This document shows, one piece after another, positions 9,235 through 16,127 of a stretch of 41,825 bases of DNA (the first letter of the stretch is position 1; each line of letters begins with the position of its first letter). The stretch comes from an uncultured Lewinella sp. (GTDB lineage Bacteria; Bacteroidota; Bacteroidia; Chitinophagales; Saprospiraceae), in assembly GCA_913057785.1 (NCBI GenBank), contig CAJXPD010000062.1, forward strand, positions 1 through 41,825, given 5' to 3'. The translations under genes were made by a program, and so were the position numbers. The notes beneath the pieces were generated by a model, which saw nothing but the letters and a program-made list of their open reading frames with translations, was not told the DNA's origin and did not search any database.

Positions 9235-10467
9235 TTAATCAATCCGCAACACTTTAATGTCAACTCGCTGATTCTTTTGCCGCCCCTGTCTGGTGCTATT
9301 ATCAGCGATCGGTTTGCTACTACCGTATCCTCTAGTCTGTAGACGGGTACGGCTAATGCCTTTGCCTTCCAAATACTTGGCCACCTCCTCTGCTCTCTCC
9401 TTGGACAATTTGGCTCGCATATCGGGAGCCGGTAAATTATTGGTATGTCCCCCAATTTCGACCACAACCTTGCGATTGCTGACCAAGAAGGAGTATATTT
9501 CATTTAAGGTCGGTAAAGACTCATTTCTGATCGTTGACTTATTGGCCTCAAAAAAGAGTTTATTGACTTGTATCGTCGTTCCTTCTTTTAATTCCCCAAT
9601 CTCTTTACCCTGGAAAACCACCGGTTCTTTCTTCGGAGCAGGAGTAGGTTGTGCTACCACCGGTTTCTTCTCAGGAGGTGCTGGAGGTATAGCTTTCGGA
9701 GCATCAGGAACCTTTGGCGGAGGTGTCGATTCTACCACCTCGGGCTTAGGAGTTGGAGGAGGGCTGGAGGCCTTGTCCTCGGCTTGCGCTGGTGGTGTCA
9801 CTTCCGCTACCACCTCTTCATCACAGGGGATAGGAGCAATTCCAGAGGCATTATCCAAAAGGATATTACCATTGTACGGAAATAAAGTGGGCGTTTGATA
9901 GAAGGCTTCCAAAATAATATAGGAGTAATCATCTACCGGCTCAAACTTGAACACATAACGCTTCCAATTGTAGTTAATCACCATACTACTTTCGCCCAAA
10001 AGGAATTTCTTATCGCAATACCCAAATCCGCCATAGATCCTCAACTTGGCTGGCGTATTATAGTTGGCATCCTTTCCGGTTGTCTTCGTTTGGCTGATAT
10101 AGGTACTGGAACGAGCTAGGTCAATTTGGAAGCTATAGCACTGCCCTTTCCTTAAAGGCTGACTTAGCTTCTGTCCCACTGACTCCCAGGTATCATTGTC
10201 ACGTACCACCATACCCAAATAGGTATAGCCATGATTTGCTGGTTTCTGGACTTTAAACTCATTGTTAGGACTTGGCTGTACATCGGGCTCCGTTTCTTCA
10301 GGGAAACCACAGTCTAACCAACCTGAGGGGGCACTACTGACCCTCGGGTAGTCCTCAAAAGAAGGGTTTTTCAATCTAATCGTATCCTGGCTTTGACCAT
10401 AAACGATATTGATAGCAAGAGAAAGGATTGTAAGGGCGATTAGTCTCCTCTTCATAAAGCGCTTCAT
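9235..10467 (-). CDS. OmpA-family envelope protein with N-terminal lectin-like domain
   Basis: 410 residues from the ATG at 10467; ATG 10455 is an alternative, and an upstream TTG at 10509 would put 14 extra residues before the signal peptide (RRLIALTILSLAINIVYGQ). Domains: a beta-rich N-terminal region (about 20-205; NPSFEDYP start, then GWLDCG, resembling carbohydrate-binding jelly-rolls of Bacteroidota surface proteins); a Pro/Ala/Lys-rich linker (about 215-290) able to span the periplasm or wall; and a C-terminal OmpA-like peptidoglycan-binding domain (about 300-405) with FFEANKSTI, EIGGHTNN, LSKERAEEVAKYL and RGYGSSKPIADN. Known role of the domain: non-covalent binding of peptidoglycan diaminopimelate. 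Ends with a strong terminator. The 5' leader may be long (see 10723-10730). Confidence 0.88.
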   Translation of the reverse strand: MKRFMKRRLIALTILSLAINIVYGQSQDTIRLKNPSFEDYPRVSSAPSGWLDCGFPEETEPDVQPSPNNEFKVQKPANHGYTYLGMVVRDNDTWESVGQKLSQPLRKGQCYSFQIDLARSSTYISQTKTTGKDANYNTPAKLRIYGGFGYCDKKFLLGESSMVINYNWKRYVFKFEPVDDYSYIILEAFYQTPTLFPYNGNILLDNASGIAPIPCDEEVVAEVTPPAQAEDKASSPPPTPKPEVVESTPPPKVPDAPKAIPPAPPEKKPVVAQPTPAPKKEPVVFQGKEIGELKEGTTIQVNKLFFEANKSTIRNESLPTLNEIYSFLVSNRKVVVEIGGHTNNLPAPDMRAKLSKERAEEVAKYLEGKGISRTRLQTRGYGSSKPIADNSTRQGRQKNQRVDIKVLRID

Positions 10468-10918
10468 TTTCACTACTAACGATGATAGTATGTCTAATTG
10501 TTTTACCAATTTAAAAAATATTTTGTTTTAACGGGTGGAATAGACTGCTAAGGATACAATTCCTGCGTCTTAGGTGTAATACACTTTAAGGGATTATATC
10601 TCCCTCGATTTGGTCTGGTAGTTATGCTGTAAGGTGGCTACATTTCCGTCTGAAACGGAACAATAATAGCAAATTCCCAAAGAGAAGAGGGAGTTTTAGG
10701 TAGCTGTCTTGAGAAATCTAGACAAAGATATAGAATTTTGGGAAGAATGGCAGGATACGGCCACTTCTAGCAGGATTACATCCGGTCAGGTCGACCAATG
10801 AGGTAGAAAGGGAAGAAAGATGGTCTTTAAGAATCACCCTAGGACATAGTTAGAGGCAGAAAAACAGGCATACCTGGAAGTGAGGTACAATCAGACAAAA
10901 ACTCCTATTCTCAACAAA
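10468..10918. other. Intergenic region upstream of the OmpA-family gene
   Basis: About 450 bases without a convincing gene. It holds a promoter-like TATCTTTG on the minus strand (10723-10730), a small hairpin TTCCGT / ACGGAA (10644-10660), and an A/T-rich stretch before the OmpA start. Nothing else is recognised; it also separates the OmpA gene from the AT-richer LysR/esterase pair. Confidence 0.5.
10723..10730 (-). promoter_or_regulatory. Candidate -7 element TATCTTTG, OmpA-family gene
   Basis: Exact match to the Bacteroidota -7 consensus TAnnTTTG on the minus strand. If used, the leader is about 250 nt and includes the hairpin at 10644-10660. No clear -33 TTG is seen, and a nearer promoter cannot be excluded. 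Confidence 0.35.
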
Positions 10919-11878
10919 CTATAGTGCCTTCCGAAAATATGGAGAATCATCCCATCTTACTTTTCTAAATTCTTTATTTGACTTCAGTTTATCGGGTAAA
11001 CTATCCCAAATCGCTTCGCTCATTTTCTCCAATAATAATTTCTTATTGAATCTTTTAGACACAACGAATCCAACTTCCCTTACAGGTATAGGTGACTTAA
11101 ATTGTTTGACAAACTTTTCTTTCTTTTGGTGAATCACAGATAGCTCTGGGATAATGGCAATCCCAGCACTTCCTCTGATTATGTTTTTCAATGTTTCTAT
11201 AGAAGTAATTTCAAAATTCACTTTTCGACGAATGGGTTTAGTAGACCTGATATTACATATATTTAGTAATTGCGCATTGTAGCAGTACTCATTTTCTAAG
11301 AGTAGCAAATTGGATATGTCCGATTTACTAATCTCATAGTATGGTTCATCAATTTTTGTATGGTCTGGATTCAAATAGGCGACAAAGGGTTCTGAAAAAA
11401 CTGGAAACTCTTTGAGTTTCTTGTTGCCAGTTGGAGTGGACATTAATGCAATATCTATTTCTCCGTTTTCTAAATTTTCCATCAATTCGACCGTAGAATA
11501 CTCTTTAATAAGATACTCTATTTTAGGTGTTTTCTTGATTAGATTTTCAATAACAAGGGGAATTAAATAAGGAGACAATGTTGAAACCACACCAAGTGTT
11601 ATTTTTCCTTGAAGTTTATTTTTTGTATCAACTACAAAGTCTTTGATACCTTCTATTTCTTGTAATACTATTTTGGCTCTTTTTATGATTTCTTCTCCTG
11701 ATGGCGTTGGCTTTAAAGGCACCTTGCTTCGGTCAAAAATTAAAAATCCAATTTCTTCTTCCATTTTTTTTACCTGAATCGTCAACGCCGGTTGAGACAC
11801 TAAGCATACTTGTGCTGCCTTAGCAAAGTGCCTCTCCCTATCAAGTGCAAGGATATACCTAAGCTGTTGAATGGTCAT
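10919..11878 (-). CDS. LysR-family transcriptional regulator (OxyR-like)
   Basis: 319 residues, the normal LysR length. The N-terminal winged HTH (1-60) has the family signature YILALDRERHFAKAA..CLVSQPALT, followed by the linker helix and a substrate-binding domain (about 90-300; LGVVSTLSPYLIP, GEIDIALMSTP). Its closest resemblance by eye is to the OxyR-like group, but OxyR's paired redox cysteines are not evident (cysteines fall in CYNAQLLNICNI), so peroxide sensing is not claimed. It is divergent from an esterase gene with 106 nt between the starts containing two palindromes, the usual LysR arrangement for controlling the neighbour and itself. The DNA is visibly AT-richer than flanking genes. 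Confidence 0.88.
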   Translation of the reverse strand: MTIQQLRYILALDRERHFAKAAQVCLVSQPALTIQVKKMEEEIGFLIFDRSKVPLKPTPSGEEIIKRAKIVLQEIEGIKDFVVDTKNKLQGKITLGVVSTLSPYLIPLVIENLIKKTPKIEYLIKEYSTVELMENLENGEIDIALMSTPTGNKKLKEFPVFSEPFVAYLNPDHTKIDEPYYEISKSDISNLLLLENEYCYNAQLLNICNIRSTKPIRRKVNFEITSIETLKNIIRGSAGIAIIPELSVIHQKKEKFVKQFKSPIPVREVGFVVSKRFNKKLLLEKMSEAIWDSLPDKLKSNKEFRKVRWDDSPYFRKAL

Positions 11879-11897
11879 GATTATAAACTATTTTTAT

Positions 11898-11905
11898 CAA
11901 AGATA
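11898..11905 (-). promoter_or_regulatory. -7 element TATCTTTG of the LysR gene
   Basis: Exact TAnnTTTG match on the minus strand, 19 nt before the ATG at 11878, implying a leader of roughly 13 nt. A TTG at 11931-11933 is rather far for a -33 element. Confidence 0.65.
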
Positions 11906-11908
11906 AAC

Positions 11909-11929
11909 ATTATTAATTTGATTAATAAT
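11909..11929. promoter_or_regulatory. Candidate LysR operator, perfect palindrome
   Basis: ATTATTAAT-TTG-ATTAATAAT: 9-bp arms with a 3-nt centre, containing the T-N11-A form typical of LysR-type binding boxes. It lies directly upstream of the LysR -7 element and about 55 nt before the esterase ATG, so it could control both genes. Confidence 0.6.
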
Positions 11930-11930
11930 T

Positions 11931-11953
11931 CAATGCTGCTCATTTTTGCATTG
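11931..11953. promoter_or_regulatory. Second inverted repeat in the LysR/esterase intergenic region
   Basis: CAATGC-N11-GCATTG, adjacent to the first palindrome. It could be the second (activation) half of a LysR footprint covering about 45 bp. This is position-based inference. Confidence 0.4.
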
Positions 11954-11984
11954 TAAATAATTCAAAAGTTTAAAAAATATCATT

Positions 11985-13013
11985 ATGAAAAATGCAATTA
12001 TTTCAGCAGCAGCAAGTGCAAGTGCGTCTGCAGCAAGTGCACAAATCGAAACCACTTTAGTTGGTAACTATGGTGTCGAAAAAGATACCAAAGAATTTCT
12101 TAAAGCAGTTCATGGGGATCCTAATGCTCCACAAATTTATGAGTTGCCTATTGAAGAAGCTCGCAATGTTCTTATTGGTGCGCAAACGGGAGATTATGAA
12201 AAATTAGAAGTTGACATCGAAGAAAAAGAAATCACACAGGATGGAATAACCGTTTCTATTCGGATTGTAACGCCCAAAAAGAGTAAGGAAGCTCTACCTG
12301 TCTTGATGTACTTTCACGGAGGTGGTTGGATTTTAGGAAATGATTTTACCCATGACCGTCTCGTTAGAGAATTAGCAGTCGGGGGAAATGTAGCAGTCGT
12401 TTTTGTTAATTACACGCCAACGCCAGAAGCCGTTTATCCACAAGCCAATGAAGAAGCCTATGCAGCAACTAAATGGATTAAAGCCAATGGAGAATCCATA
12501 GGGTTGAATACCAACAAATTAGGATTAGCAGGAGATAGTGTTGGGGGAAATATGGCTATTGCCGTTACCCTAATGGCAAAAGAACGAAAAGGACCTGAGA
12601 TTGATTTTCAAGTGCTTTTCTATCCTGTAACTGATGATAATTATAACACCTCCTCCTACCAGCAATTTGCCAACGGGCATTTCCTTTCTTTGAATGCAAT
12701 GATTTGGTTTTGGGATGCCTATACGCCAGATAAAAGTGTTCGAAGAGAGATTACAGTCACCCCTTTAAATGCTACTTTAGAACAATTAAAAGGGCTTCCA
12801 GAGGCATTGGTGATCACCGCAGAGAATGATGTTTTAAGAGACGAAGGAGAGGCGTATGCTAAAAAGTTAAATGCCGCAGGTGTGAAAGTAACCGCTACGA
12901 GATACGTCGGTACTATTCACGATTTTGTTATGTTGAATCCTATTGCGCATACTCCAGCAGCGAGAGCCGCAATCAAACAAGCATCAGAGGCTATCAGAAC
13001 AAATTTGCATTAA
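11985..13013 (+). CDS. HSL-family esterase/lipase (alpha/beta hydrolase fold 3)
   Basis: 342 residues. Hallmarks: oxyanion motif HGGGW (111-115), nucleophile elbow GDSVGG with Ser185, acid Asp282 in AENDVLRDEG, and His312 in GTIHDFV. This matches acetyl-ester hydrolases of the hormone-sensitive-lipase family; the natural substrate is unknown. The first 20 residues are odd: an Ala/Ser run (SAAASASASAASAQ) encoded by a direct repeat of 12 bp (12009-12020 and 12030-12041), ending in an ASAQ that could be a signal-peptidase site although the stretch is only weakly hydrophobic. Divergent from the LysR gene, which probably regulates it. AT-richer codon use (many AAA, GAA, TTA) than neighbours suggests transfer of the pair. 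Confidence 0.88.
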   Translation: MKNAIISAAASASASAASAQIETTLVGNYGVEKDTKEFLKAVHGDPNAPQIYELPIEEARNVLIGAQTGDYEKLEVDIEEKEITQDGITVSIRIVTPKKSKEALPVLMYFHGGGWILGNDFTHDRLVRELAVGGNVAVVFVNYTPTPEAVYPQANEEAYAATKWIKANGESIGLNTNKLGLAGDSVGGNMAIAVTLMAKERKGPEIDFQVLFYPVTDDNYNTSSYQQFANGHFLSLNAMIWFWDAYTPDKSVRREITVTPLNATLEQLKGLPEALVITAENDVLRDEGEAYAKKLNAAGVKVTATRYVGTIHDFVMLNPIAHTPAARAAIKQASEAIRTNLH

Positions 13014-13029
13014 GAAAATATTAAAAGAA

Positions 13030-13046
13030 GGGGGGATTTTCCCCCT
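13030..13046 (+). terminator. Small GC hairpin after the esterase gene
   Basis: GGGGGGA / TCCCCC(T), stem about 7 bp with a 3-nt loop, starting 17 nt past the stop. No T-run follows, so only a weak terminator call. Confidence 0.45.
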
Positions 13047-13061
13047 CATAAATCATCAAGA

Positions 13062-13090
13062 TTGACCTATTATCGTATATCTTATTTTTG
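13062..13090 (+). promoter_or_regulatory. Candidate promoter TTG-N18-TATTTTTG
   Basis: TTG at 13062-13064 and TATTTTTG at 13083-13090, close to the Bacteroidota -33/-7 arrangement. No protein gene follows on this strand; the transcript would start near 13096 and run into the inverted repeat at 13125-13282. Confidence 0.45.
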
Positions 13091-13124
13091 TTCAATAAAT
13101 ATAAGCTGAAGAACTAACAAAAAT

Positions 13125-13282
13125 AAAGGCTGTGCCTAACACAGTGGAGCGCGTACATACGGCCGGCGTGTGAATGACAAATTTACCTACAAATAGAGTT
13201 GATTTTTGGCGACCAGATACCGGTCTTGGAAAACAGAATTTCAGCCGTATGTCGCCTCCACAAACCGCTATGCGAGGCCTTT
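13125..13282. repeat. Long imperfect inverted repeat (structured element or ncRNA candidate)
   Basis: Nested complementary arms: AAAGGC (13125-13130) with GCCTTT (13277-13282), and GTGGAGCG..CATACGGC (13144-13163) with GCCGTATG..CCTCCAC (13244-13261, one small gap). The pair encloses about 80 nt. A smaller palindrome GAGCAA-GT-TTGCTC follows at 13296-13309. It is the main content of the gene-free stretch 13014-13354. It could be a palindromic mobile element (or relic), a recombination site, or a structured RNA transcribed from the promoter-like motif at 13062-13090. No transposase or paired integron core sites were seen. Confidence 0.55.
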
Positions 13283-13354
13283 TAATGAAATGCAGGAGCA
13301 AGTTTGCTCTCAATAGTCCTAATTGTGGTATTTAAACTCGGAACTGATGTAAAC

Positions 13355-14014
13355 CTACCCTCGGATCTCTAACAGTTCTAAAGGAATGATCTGTTGAGCA
13401 GAAAGAACCGCTTGCGTGGGTGGTAACAGATGCGTTTCAGACTGGGGCAAGGCAGCCGCCATTAGAGAGCGATCAGCTTTGGCTTGCACCTGCTCTGATT
13501 TTGCATCATTCAACCAGGATGGGAAATATTGGAATAAGGTCGACTCCAATAGTTGTTGGCGTTGATCAGAACTATCTTCTGGTGCTTCTTCTACATCCAG
13601 AAATACCGTATCAACCGACCCCTGGAAAAAAAGCTGATCGCTTCCAGGGTTATCCAAGTCAACCGTGTTGCCGGGTACGCCTGAGAGGTAGAGCACAACA
13701 AAGGCCAAGCTAGCCAGGGATACCTGCCATCCCGGTACTTCCCACTGGAACCACTTCTCCCAGAAGGCCTTCTTTGGTGGGGCAGCATGGCGTTGTCTCA
13801 TCTGGGCCATCAAATTGTCTTTGATCGTAGCAGCGGGAGCGGGTGTTTCCCGGTGCAAGGCTTTACTCACACCGATTAAGCAGCGATAATTTTCGTAGGT
13901 ATCTTGATCCATCTCCTCCAAAACTACATTTCTTTCCCCCCTTGAGAGCTGGTCCCAAGACTTCTCGGCCATCAATTGAGCTACCCTTCCCGAAAAATTA
14001 GCTTGCTGTTTCAT
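13355..14014 (-). CDS. Putative membrane anti-sigma factor
   Basis: 219 residues, no recognised family signature. The N-terminal about 75 residues are charged and helical (SWDQLSRGERNVVLEEMDQDTYENY), then comes a linker, one transmembrane helix (about 95-115; WQVSLASLAFVVLYLSGVPG) and an extracytoplasmic tail of about 100 residues rich in Gln/Ser/Leu. The gene begins 20 nt after the stop of an ECF sigma factor on the same strand, and this architecture (cytoplasmic helical part, one membrane helix, periplasmic sensor) is that of anti-sigma factors. Function inferred from layout and neighbour; no zinc-binding HxxxCxxC motif is visible. Confidence 0.6.
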   Translation of the reverse strand: MKQQANFSGRVAQLMAEKSWDQLSRGERNVVLEEMDQDTYENYRCLIGVSKALHRETPAPAATIKDNLMAQMRQRHAAPPKKAFWEKWFQWEVPGWQVSLASLAFVVLYLSGVPGNTVDLDNPGSDQLFFQGSVDTVFLDVEEAPEDSSDQRQQLLESTLFQYFPSWLNDAKSEQVQAKADRSLMAAALPQSETHLLPPTQAVLSAQQIIPLELLEIRG

Positions 14015-14034
14015 GCTGCTTCTATTGATTCAAT

Positions 14035-14616
14035 TTAATAGCTTTCTGGTTTAAACAGGTGTAGGGACTTAGCCAGTTTCTTTAAGGCATAATACAATCT
14101 GGATTTTACCGTCCCTTCCGGACACTCCAGTATCTCGCTGATCTCCTTAATGCTTTTCTCCTCCAAGTACCGGAGTACAAAACATTGTCGATGTTCGTCC
14201 GACAAGCGGTTTAAGGCAGATGCTAACTCTTTCTTAAAGTACTTTCGGTCACTACATTCAAAAAAGGAGTTCTCTTGTAGGCTAAGATCTAGTGGGAGTT
14301 CAGAAGTAATTTCTGGCTGTCGAGAATGGCGGCGGTACTCATTTTTCACCATATTGGCCGCCACCTGAAACAACCAACTGGAGAAATTACGGTTGGGGTC
14401 GTAGAGGTGAGGCTTATTGATGATCTTTAAAAACAACTCTTGTGTAAAATCTTCTGCCTTTTGCCGCTCTTGCCAAAGCATGCGATAAAAGTATCGGTGC
14501 ATTTTCTCTCCATAGCGATCGTACAATACACTAAATGCCTGTTCATCTCCTTTGGTGATGAGTCGCATTAACTTGGCGTCCGGATACCCTCGGTATGAAG
14601 AGCGGAAATTCAGCAT
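14035..14616 (-). CDS. ECF RNA polymerase sigma factor (sigma-70 family)
   Basis: 193 residues. Region 2 (about 15-90: DEQAFSVLYDRYGEKMHRYFYRM, then AEDFTQELFLKI and FSSWLFQVAANMVKNEYRR) and region 4 (about 130-185: ALNRLSDEHRQCFVLRYLEEKSIKEIS, ILECPEGTVKSRLYYALKKL) are both complete. It directs polymerase to a stress- or envelope-type regulon and is presumably held by the membrane protein encoded 20 nt downstream. The promoter must lie in the 118 nt before 14616; no TAnnTTTG element is seen there, which fits autoregulation by the sigma factor itself (inference). Confidence 0.93.
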   Translation of the reverse strand: MLNFRSSYRGYPDAKLMRLITKGDEQAFSVLYDRYGEKMHRYFYRMLWQERQKAEDFTQELFLKIINKPHLYDPNRNFSSWLFQVAANMVKNEYRRHSRQPEITSELPLDLSLQENSFFECSDRKYFKKELASALNRLSDEHRQCFVLRYLEEKSIKEISEILECPEGTVKSRLYYALKKLAKSLHLFKPESY

Positions 14617-14734
14617 ATTCCTTCTCTGACAACTATTACTTTACAAGTAAATTATTTCTTGAACTCGAGTATATATACACCCACTCCTACTTCCCGTTCA
14701 ATGCTAGTTCACTTTTTTTGAAAAAAATTCTATC

Positions 14735-15832
14735 CTACTCTTTTACACCTGCTGTGTCCGCATCAATAATCAAAGAATCGCCAGGGATCAATTGCAGCTT
14801 TTCCACGGGAGAGTCTGGTGGTGGTGGTTTGGGCTTCAGATGACCACCTCCTTCAAAAGGAGGTAGTAGAAAGTAGCCAAGGCTGACTACCAGCAATAGC
14901 CCCAGCAGAGGTCTAAGGTAGTTCTTTCTCCCGTCTCCATCTCCTCCAGGCTGTTGTATTACCTCCTGCTCTTGTCGCTCCACCACATCTGTCGGTGTTG
15001 CAGGGGTATATTCAATATGTCGATCTAAGGCTTCTAAGCCTATATCATGTACAACTTTCGGAGGAGGGGCTGCGTCTTGATCTCCAAACTGCAAACGGTA
15101 ATCAGAGGATCTAAAACCTGGGACACCAGGGCTAGTTGTAAGCTGTTCGGTGTAGATTTCTACCTTCTCTTCCCATACGATTTCCCTCACTCTTTCCTTC
15201 CCCTGGACTATTTCTACGACGGAAATCTTGATCAGAAGGGGATGAATACCGGCTTTCAAGGGAGTCACATAGAAAATCCATTCCGTATATTCTTCCTCTT
15301 CCAAAAACTGCTCTTCGCTGGATAAACTTCGAATTGAAAAGGCGGGATCTTGGGTAGGATCAAGCAATTCAGCCTGCATCACTTCGGCAATGCGGACCGT
15401 TTTCAAAACGACGGAAGGTTGCAACTCAAGATTGGTAATGATCACATCTTCATCATAAGCCAACCTAATCACGCACTTAGCCTCTTCAGATACCTTCATC
15501 TGATCCGGTATATTATACAAAAGACTGCCCTGCCGCTTTTTCTTATTGCCTCCGGGAGCTTTGGAAAAGTCAATGACTTGCAGAGATTGGATGAATTCAA
15601 TAAGATCATCGCGGATTCGGTTGTAACGCAAATCCAATTCATTCTGGGAAATCGTGCCCCGAATTTTAGCCTTATTCGCCTCTTTCAACCTTGACTGTAA
15701 TTGAATCAACTCAGCCGCACGAATCGATTCTACGGGAAGTACATCTTGCAGCACCTTCAGCACATCACCCATCCCCTTAGCTATTCGGAGCAATAGGTCT
15801 TTCTGCAGATATTCTAGGTTTTTTGCGGTCAT
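14735..15832 (-). CDS. Membrane protein with N-terminal effector-associated-domain-11-like region
   Basis: 365 residues. Residues about 11-85 (..LIQLQSRLKEANKAKIRGTI..ELDLRYNRIRDDLIEF) resemble effector-associated domain 11 (EAD11), a small helical death-like adaptor domain found in bacterial conflict systems; the LQSR..(x)GTIS..NRIR pattern is the basis. Residues about 105-235 look like an all-beta domain with conserved-looking strands (CVIRLAYDEDVII, EWIFYVTPLKAGIHPLLIKISVVEI). A linker leads to one transmembrane helix (about 307-325) and a short Pro-rich tail. EAD proteins usually recruit effectors through a matching EAD on another protein; no partner is in the window. The ECF sigma gene follows after 118 nt on the same strand. 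EAD assignment is by eye and needs a profile search. Confidence 0.6.
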   Translation of the reverse strand: MTAKNLEYLQKDLLLRIAKGMGDVLKVLQDVLPVESIRAAELIQLQSRLKEANKAKIRGTISQNELDLRYNRIRDDLIEFIQSLQVIDFSKAPGGNKKKRQGSLLYNIPDQMKVSEEAKCVIRLAYDEDVIITNLELQPSVVLKTVRIAEVMQAELLDPTQDPAFSIRSLSSEEQFLEEEEYTEWIFYVTPLKAGIHPLLIKISVVEIVQGKERVREIVWEEKVEIYTEQLTTSPGVPGFRSSDYRLQFGDQDAAPPPKVVHDIGLEALDRHIEYTPATPTDVVERQEQEVIQQPGGDGDGRKNYLRPLLGLLLVVSLGYFLLPPFEGGGHLKPKPPPPDSPVEKLQLIPGDSLIIDADTAGVKE

Positions 15833-15863
15833 AGTGGACTGGCTTCCATCAATTTAAAGTTTC

Positions 15864-15871
15864 CAAATATA
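15864..15871 (-). promoter_or_regulatory. -7 element TATATTTG of the EAD-like gene
   Basis: Exact TAnnTTTG on the minus strand, 31 nt before the ATG at 15832; predicted leader about 25 nt. Confidence 0.6.
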
Positions 15872-16113
15872 ACGAAATGACCATCTAAAATTTTCTGTAT
15901 TTAGAACAATTTTCTCCAGACGCAACAAAAAGCAAAGGATAGGAGTTGATACAGAAGAAAAGCAGCCTTAGGCTAATCGCTGGAAAAACAAATGGAAGAA
16001 TCCTTATTTGCACAGAAGTTCAGTAATGACGAGTGAGTTTCACAAACACAAATTTGGATAAATCCTAGCAGAAGTTAGCTCACTTTTCCACGCATCCCAA
16101 TAAAAAAAACGAG

Positions 16114-16121
16114 TATATTTG
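16114..16121 (+). promoter_or_regulatory. -7 element TATATTTG abutting lepA start
   Basis: Exact TAnnTTTG, with only 6 nt between its final G and the lepA ATG at 16128. Transcription would start at or within a few bases of the A of ATG, predicting a leaderless or nearly leaderless mRNA. No convincing -33 TTG is seen. Confidence 0.6.
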
Positions 16122-16127
16122 CGGTCT

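Noticed and set aside
9189-9503. 104-codon minus-strand frame inside the OmpA gene
   Set aside because: Shadow in another frame of the OmpA domain.
13113-13140. CTAAC boxes resembling an integron attC core
   Set aside because: No matching GTTRRRY box at the other end and no integrase in the window.
13092-13313. 73-codon open frame on the minus strand
   Set aside because: It runs through the long imperfect inverted repeat, has no promoter or family signature, and its composition is explained by the palindrome.
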